From Endomychus coccineus (lineage: Eukaryota; Arthropoda; Insecta; Coleoptera; Endomychidae), in contig OY294068.1 in the NCBI GenBank assembly GCA_958510875.1, forward strand, positions 14,361,282 through 14,425,281: a stretch of DNA of 64,000 nt, in the 5' to 3' direction. Shown here piece after piece: positions 57,001 through 64,000 of this stretch. The first letter of the stretch is position 1. Each line of letters opens with the position of its first letter. The translations under genes and the position numbers were made by a program. The notes beneath the pieces were generated by a model that saw nothing but the letters and a program-made list of their open reading frames with translations, was not told the origin of the DNA and made no database searches.

Positions 57001-58186
57001 ATATCCGAAGGTATTTCCTCAATGAGATTATCAAATTCATCAACAGTCATATTCTCAAGTTGATTGAAAGTCCATCTAGTTTGCTTGACTTTTGGTTTAT
57101 TATCTGAAAATAAATCACTACATTCAATTATCCGTCATTACCCGATAGAAATAATATCTCAAAAATTTGACAATAGTGACCTAGTGGTCCCTAGAAGTAC
57201 CACCCACTTATTTAGATTTTTCATGAAAACTTCACATAGAAAGTAGGTAACGAACATTATAAGAAGATAATATATTATATTTCTTCAATTATTTCCAACT
57301 TACCTGTCATTATTCCCAGAATTCAGAGAACTATTGAAATAATTTGTTAGAATTTGACACAACGATACGCTCGCTAGATATTTCGAACGATAATGGCGAC
57401 AAAATGTTATTTACTGCTGTATTTCGGTATCTGAGCAACAGATGGCATTGATTATCAACACTAATCGAGTTTTGTGATGATCTACAAGTTCTATGAAGAA
57501 CGCATGTGCAAGTTTGATAGGTGGTCCTTGAGAGGTACCACTAGGACGCAAAGGGTTTTAAATGAGAATTTCTTATCTATCTCATTTTATTTCCATGTTC
57601 TCTTTCTGACTCTTGTATCTGTAAGGGTACCTAATCTGTGGTGTTAGCAACAAACATATTATTAAAACTAGAACTGATCAAAGTATGTACGAACATTTTC
57701 AGTGACATGCATAAATTTAGAGTATTTTTTATCAATATTATTCATTTTTAATTGATCCTTGGTCGAACAACTCAGCCAGGCTTTGGCTGGAAGCTGTAAG
57801 CAATATTATGATGAAAAATTGTAATAAGTAAAATGTCTTGGCAATAAGTGGCCATTTTCATTAAACTTAGATCAATCGCCTAAATTAACAGCATACTTTT
57901 GAATTCGAATCCTCCCGAAATTGCCAAAATGAATCCACCAGGATGGAGAATATTTTAACTTCATACTCACTTTGAATACTTTTATAGATCGAGTGAATGC
58001 AGATAGTTCAGGTGAAGATGACTCGGATGATGAGGAGGAAACTTCGAAAGGACATATAGAATCGGTAAGCTTACAACCTTATATAACTTTTATGAGTAGG
58101 ATCAAAATCAATTAGGAACCAAAACTATGTTTTATTTTCAGCCTAAGTTTTATGGAGACACTGAGAAAACCGAAGAAACCCAATAG
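51072..58186 (+). CDS. rush: Rush/Phafin (PLEKHF): PH + FYVE endosomal protein (8 exons)
   Basis: Exons: 51072-51087, 51368-51432, 51515-51716, 52312-52437, 52491-52597, 52733-52892, 57988-58064, 58142-58186; 798 nt, 265 aa, phases consistent. Start MVDKLVNSEANTRRITMVES is the conserved Phafin N-terminus. The PH domain spans about residues 36-137 (VGEGVLTKMCRKKPKTRQFF ... NGWLIRTASKSFAVFAATT ... EWMAHINKCIEDLL). The FYVE domain spans about 150-218, with the WVPD box, RRHHCRKCG and four Cys pairs (CMHC, CRKC, CGPC, CVHC), all eight zinc ligands present. It binds PI3P on early endosomes and regulates endocytic and autophagic traffic. The acidic tail DDSDDEEE is encoded by exons 7-8 beyond a 5.1-kb transposon-filled intron. 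Confidence 0.93.
53566..54458. mobile_element. Mariner derivative with unrelated cargo
   Basis: The first about 165 bp (GGATATCAAAAATTATCTTG ...) are nearly identical to the start of the 27.4-kb mariner-type element, and the last about 80 bp (CCTTGACCAAGATAATTG ... GATATCCCGGTA) match its other end. The transposase is replaced by about 640 bp of GC-richer DNA (about 53740-54380). That cargo has a minus-strand frame (54000-53701) beginning MDIYRKKKGGRARSDTKSN and GC-rich upstream sequence. It is inserted in rush intron 6. Confidence 0.82.
54457..54781 (+). pseudogene. Duplicate of KNL1 intron 5/exon 6 boundary
   Basis: This matches 30473-30791 over its whole length with small indels: ATAAGCGTCGCGGAATAGA, then the acceptor TTCTAG (54707-54712) and 69 bases of exon 6 starting AGCGGAATTCAAGG. 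The exon part differs at one base. Similarity stops abruptly after ATGTCGAATAT. It cannot be expressed as KNL1 here. Confidence 0.85.
55145..56095. repeat. Three tandem copies of a 317-bp unit
   Basis: Units start at 55145, 55462 and 55779 (CATTTCTCCACACAAATGCG) and end GGTAGAACTCT. They are virtually identical; one visible change is TTCTTTACTC to TTCTTCACTC in the third. No open frame or known family was recognised. The array lies in rush intron 6, just before a piggyBac. Confidence 0.95.
56168..57557 (-). mobile_element. Internally deleted piggyBac element
   Basis: TTAA sites at 56164-56167 and 57558-57561 flank inverted ends CCCTTTGAGCCCGG and CACTAGGACGCAAAGGG. The minus frame 57050-56736 is the acidic piggyBac N-terminus (MTVDEFDNLIEEIPSDIESD). 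It is fused out of frame to 56757-56449, the C-terminal part (CPKIIKDYNQYMGGVDKADM, KKWWHRIFFYFLDL). The Cys-rich finger WSCAICKVALCLQENRHC (about 56415-56360) is reached only after a further frameshift. The central catalytic Asp-bearing region is missing, so the copy can only be mobilised in trans. Confidence 0.88.
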
Positions 58187-59040
58187 TAATATTAATAGTT
58201 ATTTTGAATTGTAAGAGGGAAACACATTTTATAGAAATAAATATTTTTCATAATAAAATAATAATTACATATGAACTATTTTGTATATAATATATTAAGG
58301 AACCATATAAGGTTTGAAGAAAATGATTTTATAATTGTTCAGTCACCCATTCAAGTAATAGTTTTCTAAACATGTGTTAATTGAAATAGATTTTATGACT
58401 GTACCAAAGTATATTATAGATAGAGTTATTATTTACACTAAATTAAATTTCCTTGATATACAAACAATATCCCCCCCTGAAAATTGAATTTTGTCTCAAC
58501 TTTCTTGTGAAATATTATCAATTCAATACTAAAATAGTTTTTATCATAACTTGTTATGATGGAAATTATTGCATTATGCAGCGCCGCATTTATGTCATTC
58601 AGTGGAATTTTCTGAATAAGTATTCTAGGTCATGATCATGTTAATCTTTTCAATAGCCTTTTAGGTATTTTTTGTGTAAATAATATCTCTTATTTTTATG
58701 TAATTGCAATATCAATATATTTTAATTGAATTATTTATCAATCTAATTTATCCTAATGGTAAAAATTATAAATTATGAGATGAAATATTACATTAAGTTT
58801 TATTGTTATGTTTAGTTTCGTAAATTTATAAACAACTATCAATTCAGCTATAAACAAAATTCAAATCCAATATTTTGTGTCAATTTATTTCATTACCTGT
58901 GTCATAAAAACATGTCACACAAGCTGTGATATTTCTTCGATATTATAGGCAGTTTTGAAACAAAATGAAGTAACTAAATCTAATAAATTGTAAAAGATTT
59001 CACACTGTGAATATATAACACTATTGATAAGAAAAAATCA
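58187..59040. other. 3' flank of rush
   Basis: AT-rich sequence with several AATAAA (e.g. near 58235) that can serve as polyadenylation signals. No gene seen. Confidence 0.45.
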
Positions 59041-61040
59041 CTCTTATCCACTAAAAATACTATTAAAGTACTGAGGGCCTTTCGGCCATCAGAGTAAACT
59101 AAATTATAAATGAAAATGTGCCTGTTTAAATACTATTTGGGGGTATTAATGTAAACAATGGGTTACCCTCAGCTGGAGATAAATCGGAATTTAATAAATT
59201 GCTTTTTCGTTTATACATCTCCATCCCTTCTAGATATTTGTCTGTACCATAGACTTGTCGCAATAATTACATGAAGTAAGACAAAGAAAAACAACGGACC
59301 TCTTTGTCGCCGAGTCATAATTACTCCTTATTGGCAACGCTGTAACGATGATTGAAAACTTGGTACCACTTGTAAGGCAACACCGCTTCGAAATAGCTAC
59401 GAGAAATACGGAAGCTCTCAAATTGCGTAGTACAGAACAAAGTCCCCATTCATAAAAGATGCGCGGCGTTGTCATTTTCTGAAGAAATGTTTTTTCTAGT
59501 TTGACCCACATAGTATTTTAAACACGACTCTCAATTGATTTTGTTAATCCCGGATTTGTCGAAATCGGAAACTTTATCAAAGGTGTTGCCTAAATGGTGT
59601 TTTAGCTTGTTCTTATATCTATAAACTGATTGTATTGCAAATTTAGAAAACAAACTATGAAATTTATTAATTACTGAAGAATGATTAGTGAAACTTTTGA
59701 ATTTTATTGAAGTATTTGAAGGTAATAGCCCTAATTTGGTTTATTGGCTACCAATTTCCTTTTTTGTTTCGAAATTGAATTATTGATCAAAGATTTTTGG
59801 TGACTATTGTCCAACGCAATTTGCTGAAGTTTCTCATCTTCGTTGTTATAATTTTGCTGGCTTAAAGGGGCGTTCAATATTCTATGAACTAGACTATTAG
59901 ACGGAGCTATTTTATATCTAAATGGTGCAGCTGAATCCGCCGGGGTATACCTATTTTGAGTGGGTTTTCTCTCGAAATCCAAGTGATTACCATCTTTAAA
60001 TAATGTTAATATCAAGGCAAGGACTATCCGTTTCTATTTCGACAGTGCATCTCAGTGAATAAAATTGACTATTAAGCATGTTCAAAAAGTCATGTAAATC
60101 AAAATCTTTACTTGTAATCGCGAAAATTTCATCAACATATCTATACTATACTTTTGAAAACTGACTCAATTTTGACTTTAAGGTTTCAAGTTCGTTTAGA
60201 AAAATTTTGGCCAGAAAAGGAGAGTGAATTGCTCATTGCACATTCGCTTGTTTGTTTATAGTAATTTTTGTTAAAGAGTGAAATAATTTTGCTTCATACA
60301 TAAAGACGTAAGGATCACGTATTCTGGGCATTATCTATTGGGGATATTAATATTCGAAAGCCATTTCTACAGAAAGTTTATCGACTCAGGGATTGGGGTA
60401 TTAGTAAATAGTGAAACAATATATCAGACGAAACGAGAGTATCACCAGGTTCAAGTTCGAAATCTTTCAATTTTGCAATCAGTTCCTTCACTAACCATTT
60501 TGCTATGTTATCCATAGGACAATTAATGTTTGAAATGATTGGTCTCATGGAATTACCCGGTTTATGAATCTTAGGTAAGCAATACAGTTTGAGAAGATTA
60601 TGATTTGAAAGTCTAAGTTTGTATTTTAAATGAACACGATTTTAATGAATTATTGATTAGTTTCATTTTCATAACGGATTCCTGGTAATCTGTTCATAGA
60701 GACTATCATTTTAAGGTATTTTCCGAATTGTGATTTTCCTTATCTGCTTTCAAGTAATAACAGTCTTTTTCTTTCAATGATTTACAGATAGTATATTATT
60801 GAAGTTATTGGAGGAACTTTTATATGAATGTTCAAGAATTTTCTTGCACTTGTTACGAATAACAGCTTTATCTTGAAAGTTGAGAGAACCAAATCGTATT
60901 TTCAATATCATTAATTAAATCGTCCGTAGGTAATTTCTTAGAATCAATTGCAAAAATCGAGATTAAATCGATGTGACTTTTGGGAAAATCCTTCGCCGTT
61001 TTGTGACTGGCTTAATTATAAAATATGAAATTACACGATT
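59041..61040 (-). mobile_element. Decayed Penelope-like element (third copy)
   Basis: The minus strand shows, in order, RT blocks near 60340-60080 (YEAKLFHSLTKI, MSNSLSFLAKIFLNELETL, YRYVDEIFAI), LNSQFYSLRCTVEIE, then frame 60015-59731 (YTPADSAAPFRYKIAPSNSL ... HRILNAPLSQQNYNNE ... KRKLVANKPN). The GIY-YIG domain is largely lost; an unrelated about 227-bp segment sits at about 59258-59484. The 3' tail at 59045-59255 matches the 38.8-kb copy. Confidence 0.75.
59065..59101 (-). ncRNA. Degenerate hammerhead ribozyme, stem II lost
   Basis: The minus strand keeps UACU ... CUGAUG, GAAAGGCCCUC and the closing AGUA. The segment that forms stem II in the 38.8-kb copy is deleted, so GGCC follows CUGAUG directly. 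It is expected to be inactive. Confidence 0.5.
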
Positions 61041-61189
61041 TCACTGCTGAGGAAGCATATATCACCAATTAGCCCAATTACGAATTTATTATAATGTTTT
61101 TTTGCTCATAACCATAAATTTTATTTAACTTTCGTTCTGGAAGCAAAGCGAAATTAGAACATGAATCTAATGTGGGCCGAACAACACGC

Positions 61190-62000
61190 CTACAAAGAAG
61201 GTCAATCGACGGACTCTGTCTTACACTCAGCAGTTTCCCTAATTGAAACCGGATGAAGGTTATTCGGTAGAAGTTGGAGCCTTGCTATAAAGAGCGTCTT
61301 CAACTTCAACAATACCACCACCGAAAGTATCTGTGAGGGGCTTAAAGAAAAAGGAGTTCCAGTCTTCAAGCCGCTGGGTACAGGATGCTCTGAAAACAAA
61401 CGGATGCCCACAGGGTGAAGTACTCTCACCCACTTTCTGGAACATTGAGGTCGATATATAGTCATCATCGCCAGAGGAAAATTTTTGGATCCTCTGATGG
61501 ACTTAATACAATCAGCCCTGACTAAAGAATTATGTCAATAGGGCTGTGGAAGAGAAAAGCTAGTCACACCTTACTTCCAATTAGTGGAGAAACATTCTAT
61601 TTATTCAATGAGAACGGATGGTACGTCGCCAAAATATATCTAAGTATACCTTCCCAAGTCTCAATAATAGTAACCAATCGACCCTACCAACCAATGGTGA
61701 AACCTGATTCTCTGATGAAATCAGAAACCATGTACAGGCGGGAGTAAAGATATACCGATTGCGAATAGGAGCAAAGGTATTATACCTATGGACAAACACG
61801 CAACCATTCTCCAAGCGGAAATACTAGTTACAACGTGCTGTGCGCAGAGCTTTGAGCGCAAAACTACATCAGCATATGCATCTTACTAACTGAAAATAAC
61901 ACTCGAGACTCGCCCTATTTAGGATACCCAGCTACTCTGGAATAAAGGAAAAATAAATACCTGATGAGCTTGTAAAACTACGGCCAAAAGAACCCCTAAT
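61190..62000 (+). mobile_element. Heavily decayed R1/I-like LINE relic
   Basis: Short translated pieces resemble the same LINE family: CPQGEVLSPTFWN-like RT sequence near 61400-61440, and KIYRLRIGAKVLYLW followed by ATILQAEI-like sequence near 61745-61830 (the start of RNase H). Stops and shifts are frequent. Confidence 0.5.
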
Positions 62001-62700
62001 AGGCCCTCAACCAGCTGTTCAATTTTCAGTTAAATCATTCCAAAGTATATACAAAAACCTACAATTTGGTAAAAAAAAACCAAGACCCTTTGGACAAATT
62101 GGGCAGCGGTTAAAAAATTTCGCGAAATCCGGACTCAAAATGGAAAAGCGGCGAAACTATTTAATGTTTTTGGTTGAAATTTGCAGTTTGTGGTCAATAT
62201 GGACTACCTTCTTCTAAATTTTTAGCAAAAACACTGATTTTTGCTTCATATAGCAGCAACGCAATTTTACGAATTTTTTAGGTATATATTTCAGAAGGAA
62301 TTTGGAGTGTTGGAATGTTCCTTGAACTCCCACAAAACAACGGTAAAAATTTCGTACCTCACCTAGTAGTTTGTGATCCAAAAAAAACAGGGTTCCACCA
62401 TCTACTTGAATTAGAAACTCTATTATAATATGCACCAAAATAAACCTAATTTTTCAGGTTACGTGTGCCTGTCAAAAATTTTGCAAATGTTTATTCCACC
62501 GAGAATATTTTTGTGATGCTTTTTTCTTTCTCAGTAATACCGCAAATTACTCATCTATTGCTATTGAATTTCAGTTGGAAGTCAGCGCCCCCAATTTTTA
62601 TAAGGATTTTTTCTAGCGATAAGCTCGAGTTTTTAGAAAACTAATAATAATTTTGTTTATGGAAATAAATAATTTTTATTGTAAAATATGCTAGTCTACT
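62001..62700. other. Intergenic, no gene seen
   Basis: AT-rich sequence with poly-A runs, perhaps old transposon debris. The PPR gene's stop lies at its right edge. Confidence 0.4.
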
Positions 62701-63952
62701 TTAAAATGGTAAATTGATGGTTCTGTCTGAGACACTACTCTTCATAGGAACAATTCCTCTTTGACCCTTATCTAGTAACAACAGTAAATATTTTTCATGA
62801 TAAACACTTGGTAACTTAACACTGTTCTTCAAGCACCATCCCATGATTTCATTATAGCTCCTGATATCAGCATGAAGATCTAGAAAATAGGATAAATATT
62901 TTTTTATAACTGTAATGTATATAAATTACAATTTAATATCTAAAATCAATAAAAACGAGATCATCAGATATCTTAATAATCCAACTGAATAACCAAAGAT
63001 ACTTACACTGATAATCTAATAGAGCCATCAATGTAATGGAATATTGTTCTTTCATCTTATGCTTTATCAAAACTTCTAATAATCTATAGATCACCTCTAT
63101 CCTATTGAAACGAAGAGAAGACGAAATAACGAATGGAATCCTATTAGTTATATATTCACAAAACTTTACATTATTTTCCATTAAATCTAAGGCTATTTGT
63201 TGCTCCGAGAACCATTCGCTAAGAAAACAAACTTGCCAAACACAGCCTAGGAGATAATAATCTTTATAATTAGTGACTAGCATTCTTGAAACTTCAACAA
63301 GATTTAATAAAGCTGCTTCGCTCCTATTCTCAATTGCATCGGCTACTAAATGTTTCAACATAAGCCTAATCTGCCTTCTAAGGTAAGGATTTTCATCATA
63401 TAACTGTTTGAAAAGATTCAACGATTTTACTATGTTCCCTTTCATCCAAATCGCTTTAGCTAAAAAGTGATCGAAATTTGAATTCATTGTTAAATAATCA
63501 ACATTTTTTTCCTTGCACAATTTTTGTATTTCTATAATCAACTCTGTGTTGCCACTCTGAGCATATATGTCAAATATTTTCATCAATAAGCTGTAGGAAG
63601 GGCATTGCTTGTGTTCTATACATTCATACATCAATTGCACTATGTATGATACTCGACCTTCGGTAACTGCATCTTGTAAAGCATTCAGTAGATTAAGTGG
63701 CCCAACATACTTATTTTCAATCACATATTTAATTTTAGCGGAATCTTTGCAACTTTTGTTCACTTTATTTGTTTTTATTTGCCAGTTGTCAATTTTCTTT
63801 TGCAACAGCTGGGTTGTAAAGGTGTCCAGTGGATCTATCTCTATTGTTGTACATTTACTGATACTCAGGATATCCTTGAATCTCGATGTCCTAGTGAAGT
63901 GTGAAGAATGATTTCCCTGCCTGCAGAAGCTATTTATAATATGGAGAGCCAT
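62701..63952 (-). CDS. PPR-like mitochondrial protein (2 exons)
   Basis: Exons (minus): 63952-63007 and 62879-62701. The donor CAGT|GTAAGT and acceptor TTTCTAG|AT join in phase to 374 aa. The N-terminus MALHIINSFCRQGNHSSHFT is basic/hydroxylated and lacks acids, fitting a mitochondrial presequence. The body is all-helical with repeat-like pairs (YSLLMKIFDIYAQSGNTELI, FDHFLAKAIWMKGNIVKSLN, LFKQLYDENPYLRR), typical of pentatricopeptide-type helical hairpins. The C-terminus is IRSYNEIMGWCLKNSV ... KGQRGIVPMKSSVSD. Length suits PTCD2-like proteins, but no family signature could be confirmed. An RNA-binding role in the mitochondrion is inferred. Confidence 0.65.
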
Positions 63953-64000
63953 TCGGTTTTTCTACATGAACATAACAATATGAGGGCTAAGATTTAAATA

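Noticed and set aside
1..64000. CRISPR arrays, operons, rRNA, viral integrations
   Set aside because: No regularly spaced short repeats, polycistronic layout, rRNA signature or viral structural genes were seen.

Overview
The window is nuclear DNA of an insect, probably a beetle (the order is a guess). The evidence is AT-rich sequence, GT-AG introns that give unbroken reading frames when joined, insect-type proteins (hemomucin, Rush/Phafin, RNase kappa) and a dense load of insect-type transposons. There are no bacterial operons, CRISPR arrays, rRNA genes or convincing tRNA genes.

Layout: (1) 643-16024, minus strand, a five-exon hemomucin/APMAP-like gene whose introns hold hAT relics, a LINE relic and a long (TTTAT)n tract. 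(2) 16025-16882, a divergent promoter region containing a 221-bp MITE with a perfect 8-bp target duplication, followed by the single-exon COA1-like gene (16883-17278, plus). (3) 18754-30981, plus strand, a six-exon KNL1/Spc105R kinetochore scaffold gene with SILK and RVSF motifs, about 19 MELT-like repeats and C-terminal RWD exons. Its introns hold a Penelope-like element (PLE) split by a foldback transposon, a mariner-type element and a hammerhead ribozyme motif. (4) 33797-48132, minus strand, a six-exon Topors RING/RS ubiquitin ligase gene. Its introns hold a THAP fragment, a 0.9-kb palindromic element, R1-like LINE pieces, a PLE end and a 3.9-kb DNA transposon encoding a DDE + SWIM transposase. 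(5) 49631-50687, minus strand, RNASEK, divergent from (6) rush/Phafin (PH + FYVE, 51072-58186, plus). The large rush intron holds a mariner derivative with foreign cargo, a duplicated piece of the KNL1 last exon, three 317-bp tandem repeats and an internally deleted piggyBac. (7) 58187-62700, PLE and LINE debris. (8) 62701-63952, minus strand, a two-exon PPR-like mitochondrial protein gene.

The seven host genes are functionally unrelated: cell surface, respiratory-complex assembly, kinetochore, SUMO/ubiquitin, V-ATPase, endosome and mitochondrial RNA. No pathway cluster is seen. All exon structures were assembled by hand from splice sites and phase and were not checked against transcripts. 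The strongest observations are the recently amplified KNL1 MELT array, five hammerhead-ribozyme motifs (three tied to PLEs), a foldback element whose empty site restores a PLE reading frame, the DDE-SWIM transposon with about 310-bp terminal inverted repeats, and the displaced copy of the KNL1 3' acceptor and exon.
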